Assembly: GCF_019160155.1 (NCBI RefSeq)
Contig: NZ_JAFNIH010000041.1
Span: 166,871 to 230,870 of the forward strand
Direction: 5' to 3'
Origin: Pinisolibacter aquiterrae
GTDB lineage: Bacteria; Pseudomonadota; Alphaproteobacteria; Rhizobiales; Ancalomicrobiaceae
DNA length: 64,000 bases
Below, piece by piece: positions 35,228-44,389 of the stretch (positions are counted from its first letter, which is position 1; each line of letters begins with the position of its first letter). A model generated the notes under the pieces. It did not search any database. It was not told the DNA's origin and saw only the letters and a list, made by a program, of their open reading frames with translations. The translations under genes were made by a program, and so were the position numbers.

Positions 35228-36418
35228 ATGCCCCCGATGACCCATTCGCTTCCCGCCCTCGACGATCCCGTCGCCATCGCCCGCGCGCTCCTCGTCTGTC
35301 CGTCGGTGACGCCGGCCGACGGCGGCGCCCTCGATCTCGTCGGCGCCATCGCCGCGAGCCTCGGCTTCACCGTCGAACGCCCGGTCTTCTCCGAGGCCGG
35401 CACCCCCGACATCGACAATCTCTTCGCCCGCCGGGGCGACGCGGGGCCGCATTTCGTCTTCGCCGGCCACACCGACGTGGTGCCCCCCGGCGACGTCGCC
35501 CGCTGGCGCCACGACCCTTTCGCCGGCCGTATCGAGGAGGGCATCCTCTACGGACGCGGCGCCGTCGACATGAAGGGCGGCATCGCCGCCTTCCTCGCCG
35601 CCCTCGGACGCCTCGCGGCGAAGGGCGTCGAGCTCCCCGGTTCGGTGTCGCTGCTGATCACCGGCGACGAGGAGGGGCCGTCGATCAACGGTTCGGTCAA
35701 GCTCCTGAAATGGGCCGACGAACGCGGCCATCGCTTCGACGCGGCGATCGTCGGCGAGCCGACCAACCCGGAGGCGATCGGCGACGCGATCAAGGTCGGC
35801 CGGCGTGGCTCGCTCTCCGGCACGGTCACCGTGACCGGCCGCCAGGGCCACGTCGCCTATCCTCACTTGGCCGACAACCCGATCCCCAAGGCGATGCGCC
35901 TCGCCGCCGCGCTGGTCGCCACGCCCCTCGACGCCGGCAACGATCGCTTCCAGCCCTCGAACCTGGAACTGGTCTCCTTCGACGTCGGCAATCCCTCGTG
36001 GAACGTCATCCCGCGCGAGGCCCGCGCCCGCTTCAACATCCGCTTCAACGATCAGTGGAACCGGGCGAGCCTCGACGCCGAACTGCGCCGGCGCCTGCGC
36101 GAGGCGGCCGGCAACGACGTCGACTGGGAGCTGACGCTCGAGAGCCCGTCGTCGGACAGTTTCCTGACCCGCGATCCCGCCCTGGTCGAGACGCTCGCCG
36201 ACGCGGTCGAGAGCGTCGTCGGCCGCCGTCCCGGCCTCTCCACCAACGGCGGCACCTCGGATGCTCGTTTCATCAAGGATTATTGCCCGGTGGTCGAGTT
36301 CGGCCTGGTCGGCCAGACCATGCATCAGGTCGACGAACGCGTGCCGGTCGCCGATCTCGAGGTGTTGACGCAGGTCTATGTCGCCTTCCTCGAACGGTGG
36401 TTCGGGAGCGCGCGATGA
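35228..36418 (+). CDS. dapE: Succinyl-diaminopimelate desuccinylase
   Basis: A 396-residue M20 metallopeptidase-like enzyme. The metal and catalytic residues appear in FAGHTDVVPPGD, GRGAVDMKGG, TGDEEGPSING and VGQTMHQVDE. It removes succinate from N-succinyl-diaminopimelate in the lysine and peptidoglycan precursor route, following DapD. The start at 35228 (MPPMTHSL) or three codons later is equally good. Its stop overlaps the next gene (ATGA). Confidence 0.96.
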   Translation: MPPMTHSLPALDDPVAIARALLVCPSVTPADGGALDLVGAIAASLGFTVERPVFSEAGTPDIDNLFARRGDAGPHFVFAGHTDVVPPGDVARWRHDPFAGRIEEGILYGRGAVDMKGGIAAFLAALGRLAAKGVELPGSVSLLITGDEEGPSINGSVKLLKWADERGHRFDAAIVGEPTNPEAIGDAIKVGRRGSLSGTVTVTGRQGHVAYPHLADNPIPKAMRLAAALVATPLDAGNDRFQPSNLELVSFDVGNPSWNVIPREARARFNIRFNDQWNRASLDAELRRRLREAAGNDVDWELTLESPSSDSFLTRDPALVETLADAVESVVGRRPGLSTNGGTSDARFIKDYCPVVEFGLVGQTMHQVDERVPVADLEVLTQVYVAFLERWFGSAR

Positions 36419-36996
36419 GCGGCGCGACGATCGCCGCGCTGGTCGGATCGCTCCGCCTCCTCGGCGGTGATCGGCGCGGTCTGGCGGCGATGGACACGAG
36501 CCTCGACGGCTTCTGGTCGTCCTTCAGGGTGATGCTCTGGCTGGCGCCGGCCGTCGCCCTGTCGATCCTCGCCGATGTCCGCCTCAACGCCGCCCTCGGC
36601 ACGCCGCACGAGACCGGCACCGTGGTGGTGATCCTCGCCGGCCTGGTCAACTACGTCTTCGGCTGGATCGCCTTTCCGCTGTTTCTCGCCGCCCTGGGCC
36701 GGCCGCTCGGCCTCACCCGCGTCTTCGTGCCGTGGATGGTGGCGCGCAACTGGACGGCGATCGCCGCCTCGCTCCCCTATGCGCTGGTGGTGGCGCTGTG
36801 GCTGATGCACCTCCTGCCGACCTCGATGCTCGGCCCGGCGACCCTCGCCGCCCTCGGCTTCTCGCTCTTCTGTGGCTGGCGCGTCGCGGTCCTCGCCGGT
36901 GAACGGCCCTGGGGCGCGGCGGTCGGCTTCACCCTGGTCGACTTCATGCTCGGCCTTCTCGTCGAATCCGCCGCCGACCGGCTGCTCGGCCTCTGA
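36415..36996 (+). CDS. Conserved membrane protein of unknown function
   Basis: A 193-residue protein with about five membrane spans and no recognised motif. Features include an N-terminal amphipathic stretch, SSFRVMLWLAPAVALSIL, and a central FPLFLAALGRPLGL span. It overlaps the dapE stop by ATGA and is followed after 17 bp by an NlpC/P60 hydrolase gene, so it belongs to a dapE-associated operon and may relate to cell-envelope metabolism. That link is only contextual. Confidence 0.65.
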   Translation: MSGATIAALVGSLRLLGGDRRGLAAMDTSLDGFWSSFRVMLWLAPAVALSILADVRLNAALGTPHETGTVVVILAGLVNYVFGWIAFPLFLAALGRPLGLTRVFVPWMVARNWTAIAASLPYALVVALWLMHLLPTSMLGPATLAALGFSLFCGWRVAVLAGERPWGAAVGFTLVDFMLGLLVESAADRLLGL

Positions 36997-37013
36997 CAGG
37001 AGGGATCCGCCCC

Positions 37014-37877
37014 GTGGAGTCTCTCGATCCGCGCCTCACCCCCGCTCGCCCCGATTGCGCCGCCGCGCATCTGCGTGGCATCGTCCAGGCCGAACGTTAT
37101 GTCGAGCCGATCGCGGCGCGCGTCCTCGACGCCGTCGCGCCGCTGCGCCGTCTCCCCCGTCCCGACGCCGGTCTCGACACCGAGGTGCTCGCCGGCGAGA
37201 CGCTGCGGGTCTTGGACGAGGACGACGAGGGCTGGAGCTGGGTTCAACTCGATCGCGACGGTTACGTCGGCTACCTGCCGAGCCACGCGATCCTGAAGGG
37301 CGAGGCGGCACCCGCGACCCACCGCGTCGCCGCGCTCGCGACCTTCGTCTATCCCGCGCTCTCGATCAAACAGCCGCCGACCGCGCGCCTCTCCTTCGGT
37401 TCGCTCGTCCGGGTCTTGCGCGAGCGCGAGGAGAACGGCCGCCGTTTCGCGATCACCGTCGAGGGTGGGGCGATCGTCGCCCATCACCTCGCCCCGATCG
37501 ACACGCGTGAAAGCGATCCGGTCGCCGTCGCCGAGCGCTTCCTCGGCATCCCCTATCTCTGGGGCGGCCGCTCGAGCCTCGGCATCGACTGCTCCGGTCT
37601 CGTCCAGACGGCGCTCTTTTCCTGCGGCATTCCCTGCCCGCGCGACACCGACCTGCAGGAGAAGACGCTCGGCGAGCCGATCGGTCTCGACCCGGCCGGC
37701 TGGCGGCGCGGCGATCTCCTGTTCTGGCCCGGCCACGTCGCGCTGGTGCGCGACGGGGAGACCTTCGTTCACGCCAACGCCGCGATGATGGCGGTCGGCA
37801 TCGAGGGGATCGCCGAGGGGCTGGCGCGGATCGAGGCCGCCGGCACCCCGCTCCGGGCGGCGCGCCGGGTGCTCTGA
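37014..37877 (+). CDS. NlpC/P60 (C40) cysteine peptidase with SH3-like domains
   Basis: A 287-residue cell-wall hydrolase. Two SH3-like segments occupy the N-terminal half (LAGETLRVLDEDDEGWSW; LSFGSLVRVL), and the catalytic C40 domain has the cysteine in GRSSLGIDCSGLVQ and the histidine in FWPGHVALVRDG, with a polar residue in FVHANA. Family members cut the peptide stems of peptidoglycan at diaminopimelate. The start is GTG with GGAGG upstream. No signal peptide is visible. The stop directly abuts the stop of the convergent reductase gene. Confidence 0.9.
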   Translation: MESLDPRLTPARPDCAAAHLRGIVQAERYVEPIAARVLDAVAPLRRLPRPDAGLDTEVLAGETLRVLDEDDEGWSWVQLDRDGYVGYLPSHAILKGEAAPATHRVAALATFVYPALSIKQPPTARLSFGSLVRVLREREENGRRFAITVEGGAIVAHHLAPIDTRESDPVAVAERFLGIPYLWGGRSSLGIDCSGLVQTALFSCGIPCPRDTDLQEKTLGEPIGLDPAGWRRGDLLFWPGHVALVRDGETFVHANAAMMAVGIEGIAEGLARIEAAGTPLRAARRVL

Positions 37878-38825
37878 TCAGTAGCCCCGCGTCCGATCGA
37901 CCACGAGCGCCGGATCGAGCGCCTCGCCGCGCTTCAGCGTGGCGATGCCCGAGACGATCCGGTGGGCGAGCGCCTCGGCGTCGCTGTCGGCGGCGCAGTG
38001 CGGCGTGATCGTCACCTTCGGATGCGCCCACAAGGGCGAGGTCACCGGCAGCGGCTCGACCTCGAACACGTCGAGCACGGCGTGCGCCAACTCGCCCGCG
38101 TCGAGCGCGGCGAGAATGTCGGCCTCGACCTGCAGCGCCCCGCGTCCGGCATTGACGATCACCGGACCGCCGATGTGCGCCGCGCCACGCAACTGCCGGA
38201 AGAGCGCGCGGTCGAGGAGGCCGTGCGTGTCCGGCGTCGCCGGCAGCAGCACGACGAGAATGTCGGTGCGGGCGAGGAAGGCCGGCAGCTCGGCCGTGCC
38301 GGCGTAGGTCGTGACGCCGGGCAGGCCGTGCTTCGAGCGGCTCCAGCCGACGAGATCGAAGCCGAGCCGCCGGAGCACCTCGGCCGCGTCCTTACCCAGC
38401 ACGCCGAGCCCCATCAGGCCGACCGTGACCGCGTGCGCCGCCGGCTGGTCGATCGGCACCCACACCGCCCGCGCTTGGCTCGCCCGGTGGTGGTCCATCC
38501 GCCGATGCTGGGCGAGCACGTTCATCACCACCCATTCGGTCATCCGCGCCGTCAGATCCGGATCGACGATGCGCACGACCGGCACGTCCGGCAGGGTCGG
38601 ATCGCCGAGGAGCGCGTCGACGCCGGCCCCGAGATTGAAGATGGCCTGGAGATTGGGGAGCCGCGCCAGCAACCCCGGCTTCGGCTTCCACACTGCCGCG
38701 AAGCGCACCGCCTCCGGATCGAAGGGCTCGCGCGCGTCGATCACCTCGAGGTCGGGGGCGAGCCGGCGGAACCGCTCGATCCACTGATCCGGCGTCCAGT
38801 TCTCGATGGCGACGATGAGCGACAT
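37878..38825 (-). CDS. Glyoxylate/hydroxypyruvate reductase A-like D-2-hydroxyacid dehydrogenase
   Basis: A 315-residue NAD(P)-dependent dehydrogenase: the Rossmann motif GLMGLGVLGKDAAEVL, the substrate arginine in VNAGRGALQ, the acid in LDVFEVEPLP and the histidine in VTITPHCAAD. This matches GhrA-type enzymes that reduce glyoxylate or hydroxypyruvate. The start at 38825 has GGAG eight bases upstream. It converges on the NlpC/P60 gene with no gap between the stop codons (TGATCA) and follows rmuC with 17 bp between them. Confidence 0.9.
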   Translation of the reverse strand: MSLIVAIENWTPDQWIERFRRLAPDLEVIDAREPFDPEAVRFAAVWKPKPGLLARLPNLQAIFNLGAGVDALLGDPTLPDVPVVRIVDPDLTARMTEWVVMNVLAQHRRMDHHRASQARAVWVPIDQPAAHAVTVGLMGLGVLGKDAAEVLRRLGFDLVGWSRSKHGLPGVTTYAGTAELPAFLARTDILVVLLPATPDTHGLLDRALFRQLRGAAHIGGPVIVNAGRGALQVEADILAALDAGELAHAVLDVFEVEPLPVTSPLWAHPKVTITPHCAADSDAEALAHRIVSGIATLKRGEALDPALVVDRTRGY

Positions 38826-38842
38826 GCAGATCTCCGAACGTA

Positions 38843-39997
38843 TCATTCGCCGGCGAGGCGAGGGCGGGTGTCGGTCGCGGTCTCGAGATCGAGCGCTTCG
38901 ATCCGGGCCGAACGGCGAACCACCTTGTCGGCGGAAATCGCCAATTGGTCCAGATCGCGCGTCGCTTGGCCGAAATGCGTCTGGAGTTTCGTCACGCGCT
39001 CGGCGAGGCGGGCGACATCCTCGACGAGCGCGCCGACCTCCGCCTGGATCACATGCGCCTGCGAGCGGATCGCGGCATCCCGGCCGATCGACTGCACCAC
39101 CTGGATGGCGAGCACCAGGAGCGACGGCGAGACGATCACCACCCGCGCCCTGTGCGCTCGCTGCACCACCTCGGCGAAGTGCTCGTGTAGGTCCGCGAAG
39201 ATCGATTCCGACGGCACGAACAGGAAGGCGGTGTCGTGGGTCTCGCCGGCGAGGAGATATTTGTCGCGGATGTCGATCACGTGGCGGATCACGTCGCGGC
39301 GAAACCCCTGCATGGCGGCCGCCCGCGCCTCCGCGCTCTCCGCCTCGCGAAACGCCGTCCACCCCTCCAGCGGAAACTTGGCGTCGACGACGAGGCCGGG
39401 CGCGCCGTCGGGGAGATGGACGAGGCAGTCCGGCCGGACCCCGGTCGAGAGCGTCGCCTGGAACGCATAGCCGTTCGGCGGCAGCGCGTCGGCGACGATC
39501 GCCTCCATCCGCCCCTGGCCGAAGGCGCCGCGCGCCTGCTTGTTCGCCAGGATCGACTTCAATTGGATCATCTCGGCCGAGAGTTCGGTGATGCCGCGCT
39601 GGGCGCGATCGATCACCGCCAGCCGCTCGGCCAGCGACGTGAGGCTCGCCGAGGTCGCCCGCGACGTGTCGGTGAGCGAATGGCCGATCCGCGCCCCGAG
39701 CCCGTCGAGCCGCTCGGAGAGCCCGCGCGCCAGATCCGCCTGCCGCGAGCCGAACACCTCGGCCATGGTCTGCATCCGCCCGGTCATCTCCGCCTGGAGA
39801 CGGCCGATCTCGGCGAGCCGCCGCTCGGTCTCCTGGGCCTGATCGAGCGCGAGCGTCTCCGCCGCGATCCGCTCGCGGACCGAGCGGCCCCGCCCGAGCG
39901 CCGCGACGACGAGCCCGCCGGCGAAGCCGCCGCCGGCGAAGAGGAGATGGGGGAGGGTGACGGCGAAGCCGCCGAGGAGGAGGAGCGTTTCCGACAT
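38843..39997 (-). CDS. rmuC: DNA recombination protein RmuC homologue
   Basis: A 384-residue protein with an N-terminal membrane anchor (residues about 5-35), a coiled-coil stretch with QETERRLAEIGRLQAEM to about residue 150, and the conserved RmuC nuclease-like domain from ARGAFGQGRMEAIVAD through CLVHLPDGAPGLVVDAKFPLEGW and AFLFVPSESIFADLHEHF. RmuC proteins limit DNA inversion between repeats and have a restriction-nuclease-like core. The upstream frame is not conserved. Confidence 0.93.
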   Translation of the reverse strand: MSETLLLLGGFAVTLPHLLFAGGGFAGGLVVAALGRGRSVRERIAAETLALDQAQETERRLAEIGRLQAEMTGRMQTMAEVFGSRQADLARGLSERLDGLGARIGHSLTDTSRATSASLTSLAERLAVIDRAQRGITELSAEMIQLKSILANKQARGAFGQGRMEAIVADALPPNGYAFQATLSTGVRPDCLVHLPDGAPGLVVDAKFPLEGWTAFREAESAEARAAAMQGFRRDVIRHVIDIRDKYLLAGETHDTAFLFVPSESIFADLHEHFAEVVQRAHRARVVIVSPSLLVLAIQVVQSIGRDAAIRSQAHVIQAEVGALVEDVARLAERVTKLQTHFGQATRDLDQLAISADKVVRRSARIEALDLETATDTRPRLAGE

Positions 39998-40207
39998 GCG
40001 CCGACCGTGACAGGTTTTCCTTAAGAGATCATGTTTTGTTCTCGTCGTCGACCGGCGAAACGGAGGAAACGGGCGATCGTCGCGAGGCGCCCTCTTCCTT
40101 CTCCCGCAGGGGGAGCAGGGAGGGCATGCGGACGCCTCGCCGCGTCGTCTCCGCGACCGTCGTGTTTCGAGCGATTGCCCGGCCAGAGGAACACCGCCGA
40201 GGACAAA

Positions 40208-40227
40208 ACTGAACCATCCGGTGAAGT
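40208..40227. promoter_or_regulatory. Upstream ArsR-type operator copy
   Basis: ACTGAACC-N4-GGTGAAGT, an imperfect palindrome that recurs exactly 50 bp downstream over the start codon of the ArsR gene. The 50-bp distance places both sites on one face of the helix. Confidence 0.5.
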
Positions 40228-40257
40228 ATTTCTGGACGAACCGGCGCGACCCGTGAT

Positions 40258-40277
40258 ACTGAACCGCATGGTAAAGT
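40258..40277. promoter_or_regulatory. ArsR-type operator overlapping the start codon
   Basis: ACTGAACC-N4-GGTAAAGT, spanning the ATG (40268) of the ArsR gene. Related ArsR/SRPBCC operons often have an inverted repeat of this type (ACTTAACCA/TGGTTAAGT) at the start codon, suggesting autoregulation. Confidence 0.5.
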
Positions 40278-40603
40278 GTTCCGCCGCTATCGATCGGACT
40301 TTTTCCGCCCTGTCGGATCCCGGCCGGCGGGCGATGGTCGCCCGCCTCGTCGAGGGGCCGGCGACCTTGAGCGAATTGGCGGAGCCGCTCGGCCTGTCGC
40401 TGCCGGCGGTCGCCAAACATCTCGCCGTGCTCGAGCGCGGCGGTCTGGCGACAAGCCGCAAGGTCGGCCGCGCCCGGGTCTGCACCCTGGCGCCGAACGC
40501 CTTCGACGAGGCCCGCGCCTGGCTCGCCGCGCAGCGAGCCGCCTGGGAGGCGCGGTTCGATCGCCTGGATGCCCTGCTCATCGAAGGAGGAGACGAGACA
40601 TGA
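40268..40603 (+). CDS. ArsR-family winged-helix repressor
   Basis: A 111-residue ArsR protein, [21 protein letters not shown] onward, with the [26 protein letters not shown] and wing [12 protein letters not shown]. No metal-binding cysteine pair is evident. Its stop overlaps the start of an SRPBCC protein by ATGA, the usual pairing of this subgroup. Two copies of a palindromic site lie at and above its start. Confidence 0.88.
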   Translation: MVKCSAAIDRTFSALSDPGRRAMVARLVEGPATLSELAEPLGLSLPAVAKHLAVLERGGLATSRKVGRARVCTLAPNAFDEARAWLAAQRAAWEARFDRLDALLIEGGDET

Positions 40604-41070
40604 ACGACGGTGCCCTCGACCTCGAGATTTCGCGCGTCCTCGCGGTTTCCCGCGCCCGGCTGTGGCGGGCCTGGACCGATCCGGTCCTTCTGGCGCAATG
40701 GTGGTGCCCGAAGCCCTGGACCACCGAGGTTCTCGCCTTCGATCTGCGCCCCGGCGGCGGCTTCCACACGTCGATGCGCGGCCCGGCCGAGGCCGGCGGC
40801 GAGAGCGACAATCCCGGCTGCTTCCTCGAGGTGGTGCCGGAACGGCGGATCGTCTTCACCTCCTCGCTCGGGCCCGGGTGGCGCCCGGCCCGCCCCTGGC
40901 TCGCCATGACCGCGATCATCGACATGGTCGACGAGGCCGACGGCACCCGCTACACCGCCCGCGTCCTGCACGAGAGCGCCGCCGATGCCGCCCGGCACGA
41001 CGAGATGGGCTTCCGGGACGGCTGGGGCACGGTGATCGGACAGCTCGAGGCGCTGGCGAAGACGCTCTGA
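40600..41070 (+). CDS. SRPBCC (AHSA1-like) protein
   Basis: A 156-residue START/Bet v1-fold protein of the activator-of-Hsp90-ATPase-like group: [32 protein letters not shown] and [18 protein letters not shown] are typical. These small proteins bind hydrophobic ligands. It is coupled to the ArsR repressor, which likely controls it; ligand and signal are unknown. Confidence 0.87.
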   Translation: MNDGALDLEISRVLAVSRARLWRAWTDPVLLAQWWCPKPWTTEVLAFDLRPGGGFHTSMRGPAEAGGESDNPGCFLEVVPERRIVFTSSLGPGWRPARPWLAMTAIIDMVDEADGTRYTARVLHESAADAARHDEMGFRDGWGTVIGQLEALAKTL

Positions 41071-41162
41071 GGCGCCTCGACCCCTCGGGCGGCGAGGAAT
41101 TCGTGGCTTTTCCCGCCGCTCCCCGATTGACCGTCGATGCCGGCTCACCTATCTCAGCCGAC

Positions 41163-41705
41163 ATGGCCAAACTCGACATCATCACTCTTCCCGATCCCCG
41201 CCTGAAGCTCGTCTCCGAGCCGGTCGGCCACGTCGACGACGAGATCCGCCGTCTGCTCGACGACATGTTGGAGACCATGTACGCCGCCCCCGGCATCGGG
41301 CTGGCGGCGATCCAGGTCGGCATCCCGAAGCGGATCGTCACCATCGACCTCTCCCGCGAGGACGAGGAGAAGGCGCCGATGTGTCTCGTCGACCCCGAGA
41401 TCCTGTGGGTCTCCGAGGAGACGAACACCTATCAGGAGGGCTGCCTCTCGGTGCCCGAGCACTACGACGACGTCGAGCGCCCGGCCCGCGTGAAGGTTCG
41501 CTACCTCGATCGCGACGGCAAGGAGCAGATCGTCGAGGCCGACGGCCTGCTCGCCACCTGCCTCCAGCACGAGATCGACCATCTCGACGGGGTCGTCTTC
41601 ATCGATCACCTGTCGCGGCTGAAGCGCGAGCGGGTCCAGAAGAAGTTCCTGAAACAGGCGAAGTTCTCCGCCCGCTCCGGCGGCTGGCGCCCGTCGATGG
41701 GCTGA
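41163..41705 (+). CDS. def: Peptide deformylase
   Basis: A 180-residue enzyme with the three deformylase motifs [17 protein letters not shown] and QHEIDHLDG, which provide Gln, the metal-binding Cys and the two metal-binding His with the catalytic Glu. It removes the formyl group from nascent proteins. fmt, its common neighbour, is absent; a strong terminator follows. Confidence 0.97.
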   Translation: MAKLDIITLPDPRLKLVSEPVGHVDDEIRRLLDDMLETMYAAPGIGLAAIQVGIPKRIVTIDLSREDEEKAPMCLVDPEILWVSEETNTYQEGCLSVPEHYDDVERPARVKVRYLDRDGKEQIVEADGLLATCLQHEIDHLDGVVFIDHLSRLKRERVQKKFLKQAKFSARSGGWRPSMG

Positions 41706-41748
41706 CCCGCCCCGAGGCCGCGACGACGAGTCGCCCGCGAAGACGACG

Positions 41749-41777
41749 AAGCCGACGGATCGCCCGTCGGCTTTTTT
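41749..41777 (+). terminator. Rho-independent terminator after def
   Basis: A 10-bp perfect stem (AAGCCGACGG / CCGTCGGCTT), five-base loop and a run of six T, located between def and the convergent uppP. Confidence 0.88.
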
Positions 41778-41801
41778 CGCTTCGCGCGCTTCCCTCCGAG
41801 A

Positions 41802-42683
41802 TCAGATCATCGGATCGAGGACGCCGAGCCAGACGATCAGGAGCAGGAAGGCGCCCATCAGGAGGCGGTAGATCACGAAGGGCCAGGCCGAGAAACGCTC
41901 CATCACCTTCATCAGGGTCCAGATCGCCACGAAGGCGGAGAGCGAGGCGGAGGCGAGCCCGACCCCGAGCACCTCCCATCCCTGCGCGTCGAGCCCGGCG
42001 TGGCGCAGTTCCATCAGCTCCTTCACGCCCGCCCCGGTGATCGCCGGCAGGCCGAGCAGGAAGGAATAGCGCGCGGCGTCCTCGCGCTTCAGATTCATGA
42101 AGAGCGCCGCCGTCAGGGTCGAGCCGGACCGCGACACGCCCGGGATCAGCGCTCCGACCTGGGCGAGGCCGATCACCACCGCGTCGCGCAGGCGGATCTC
42201 CTCGAAGGTCCGCTTGTGCCGGCACACGAGCTCCGCGATCGCCAGCAGCACCGCCATGCCGACCGAGGCCGCGCCGATCACCCACAATTCGCGTAAGGGC
42301 GAGCCGCAGGCGTTGAGCTGCTTCTTCAGGAGCAACCCGCCGATGACGATCGGGATGGTGGCGACCACGATGCCGACCGCCATGCGGAATTCGAACGAGC
42401 GATAGTCGCTCTCTTGCACCGCCCGGATCGACCCGGACCCGAGCCGCCACACGTCGCGCCAGAAATAGGTGACGACCGCGAAGAGCGCCGCCAGCTGCAT
42501 CGCCGCCGAGAAGGCCGAGCCGGGATCGGGCCAGCCGAGAAAGGTCGGCACCACCCGCATGTGCGCGGTCGAGGAGATCGGCAGAAGCTCGGTGATCCCC
42601 TGAACGACGCCGAGGATCGCCACCTTGGTGGTGCCGAGGGCGACGAAGCCGGTGTCGAGACCATTGGTGCAGGCGGAGGCCAT
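41802..42683 (-). CDS. uppP: Undecaprenyl-diphosphatase UppP/BacA
   Basis: A 293-residue membrane enzyme with the active-site motifs GITELLPISSTAHM and PGVSRSGST. It recycles undecaprenyl pyrophosphate to the phosphate carrier used for peptidoglycan. About eight membrane spans are visible. I chose the ATG at 42683, since the 24 residues upstream are not conserved. Confidence 0.94.
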   Translation of the reverse strand: MASACTNGLDTGFVALGTTKVAILGVVQGITELLPISSTAHMRVVPTFLGWPDPGSAFSAAMQLAALFAVVTYFWRDVWRLGSGSIRAVQESDYRSFEFRMAVGIVVATIPIVIGGLLLKKQLNACGSPLRELWVIGAASVGMAVLLAIAELVCRHKRTFEEIRLRDAVVIGLAQVGALIPGVSRSGSTLTAALFMNLKREDAARYSFLLGLPAITGAGVKELMELRHAGLDAQGWEVLGVGLASASLSAFVAIWTLMKVMERFSAWPFVIYRLLMGAFLLLIVWLGVLDPMI

Positions 42684-42940
42684 GGCGGAGCGTCCCCGAG
42701 ACGTCGGACGAGCGAAGAGGCGCGGAAAGGGAAGGGTGGGATCCCGGCCCCACACTGCGGCCGGCAGGGTTACCAGAGTCTTACGCGCCTTCGTGCAAAT
42801 TCGATGGAATTCGGCAACAAAGTAATCATCTAGATTAAGTAACAGTATATCTCATCTCAGAAAAACGACTACAAAGTTTGACGTGGACATAATCCGCATG
42901 TGCGAAGGTGTCTCCACTGGGAAGGGGAGTTGCTTTCGCC

Positions 42941-43576
42941 ATGCTGAAGCTGAAGACCTGGGGATTGATTGTCTTCATCGCGTCCTCCGCCGTTTCGACG
43001 GTGGTCGAGGCGCGGGATGCCATCGTGCTCGCCAAACTGCCGGAAACCACCACGGCGCTGCCGGTGGGCGAGGCACGGCCGGTCTGGGGTTGGGTCGACT
43101 ACTGCCGCCGCTCCACCGGCGACTGCGCCGGTGGCCGCATGGCCGCCCGCGACGTCCGCCTCGACGGGCGGGTCTGGAACACGCTGGTCGACGTCAATCG
43201 TTCGGTGAACGCCGCCATCGAGCCGGTCACCGATCAGGAGCACTGGGGGCAGGCCGATCGTTGGGACATCCCGACCGACGGCAAGGGCGATTGCGAGGAC
43301 TACGTCCTGCTCAAGCGCAAGATGCTCATGGAGCGCGGCTTCCCGCGTCAGGCCCTGCTCGTCACCGTGGTCATCGACCGCCAGGGCGATGGCCATGCGG
43401 TGCTCACCGTCAAGACCGACCATGGCGACTTCGTCCTCGACAACATGCGCGACGACATTTTCGCCTGGGTGAAGACGGGCTATCGCTTCGTCAAGCGCCA
43501 GTCGCAGGAAGACCAGAACCGTTGGGTCGCGCTCGACGACGGCGTCCAGGCTCCGGCCACCGCTTCGGCGCGCTGA
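42941..43576 (+). CDS. Transglutaminase-like cysteine protease (BTLCP family)
   Basis: A 211-residue secreted protein with an N-terminal signal peptide (LKTWGLIVFIASSAVSTVVEA). The papain-like triad is readable: cysteine in GKGDCEDYVLLKRKML, histidine in GDGHAVLTV and aspartate in LDNMRDDI. The family (COG3672) is periplasmic and often works with surface or adhesin systems such as LapG-type proteolysis, but no lap genes are adjacent. AT-rich DNA upstream (about 42815-42900) probably holds the promoter. Confidence 0.88.
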   Translation: MLKLKTWGLIVFIASSAVSTVVEARDAIVLAKLPETTTALPVGEARPVWGWVDYCRRSTGDCAGGRMAARDVRLDGRVWNTLVDVNRSVNAAIEPVTDQEHWGQADRWDIPTDGKGDCEDYVLLKRKMLMERGFPRQALLVTVVIDRQGDGHAVLTVKTDHGDFVLDNMRDDIFAWVKTGYRFVKRQSQEDQNRWVALDDGVQAPATASAR

Positions 43577-43944
43577 CGCAAGGCAGTCCCTCCGAACGAG
43601 GTGGGGCTTTCCCGGGGCGGAGATCTGCATGCGCCGCATGGCCGCCGGGTCTTCGCCATATTCCCGCCGTCATTCGCCCCTTCCCGACATTCCGGTGGGA
43701 AACCGGGAGATACGCCGATACGGCGAATCCCGTGCGACGCTCGATGGGTTGACGAATAGTAAATCCTCATGACCGAACCCATGCGAAAAACGCATGGCAG
43801 GGGCAAGAAAGGCCGCCTTCAATTTAGGCAGAAAGGCGCTTATTTCATCGTCATGGAACGGGTTCGTTCAATCCCGGGAGTGACCGGGAGGGACTGAGCG
43901 GGCCCATCGAGGGAGAGGGGATCGGAGAGATCCTCGAAAATGTC
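43577..43944. other. Intergenic region without a recognised gene
   Basis: No ORF with coding character is seen. A TTGACG at 43749-43754 and an AT-rich patch near 43815-43850 (CAATTTAGG, CTTATTTCAT) may be promoter elements for the DUF1127 gene; neither is convincing. Confidence 0.35.
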
Positions 43945-44109
43945 ATGTCGCTGATCACCATCGCCACCCATGTCCGTTCCTCCGTGGAGCGCTTCCGCAA
44001 CTACCGCCGCGCGGTGCGTGAACTGTCGGCTCTCGACGACCGTCAGCTCTGCGACATCGGCCTCGTGCGCAGCCGCATCGAGGAAGTCGCGCGCGGTGCG
44101 ATGCACTGA
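43945..44109 (+). CDS. DUF1127 (YjiS-like) small protein
   Basis: A 54-residue protein, MSLITIATHVRSSVERFRN onward, with the DUF1127 core LSALDDRQLCDIGLVRSRIEEVA. Short arginine-rich DUF1127 proteins of alphaproteobacteria affect RNA turnover and phosphate or carbon metabolism through their conserved domain. It stands alone and is followed by a strong terminator, as often for such small, highly expressed genes. Confidence 0.88.
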   Translation: MSLITIATHVRSSVERFRNYRRAVRELSALDDRQLCDIGLVRSRIEEVARGAMH

Positions 44110-44164
44110 CGCCGATCCCCGCACGTCGGCGTCTCCGGACGCCGAAGTCGGACGGATTTCGAAA

Positions 44165-44197
44165 GGGGCGGTCCTGGGGACCGCCCCTTCGCTTTTT
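44165..44197 (+). terminator. Rho-independent terminator after the DUF1127 gene
   Basis: A 10-bp perfect stem (GGGGCGGTCC / GGACCGCCCC), three-base loop and T-rich tail (TTCGCTTTTT). Confidence 0.92.
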
Positions 44198-44389
44198 CGC
44201 CCCGCCGATCGATATCCCCGGCGCGCGGTCCTGTTTTTCATGAAACTTGTTGCGCAAATGACATTGAGTTGCCGATTGTTCGGCCTATGATCCGCCCTAG
44301 ATTCACGATCGAGGCGTCGTCGGATCGGTTATCGGGGGCGACGGATCGATCCGAGGGCGGATCGCGAGCCTCGCTCTTCGGGGGCACTC

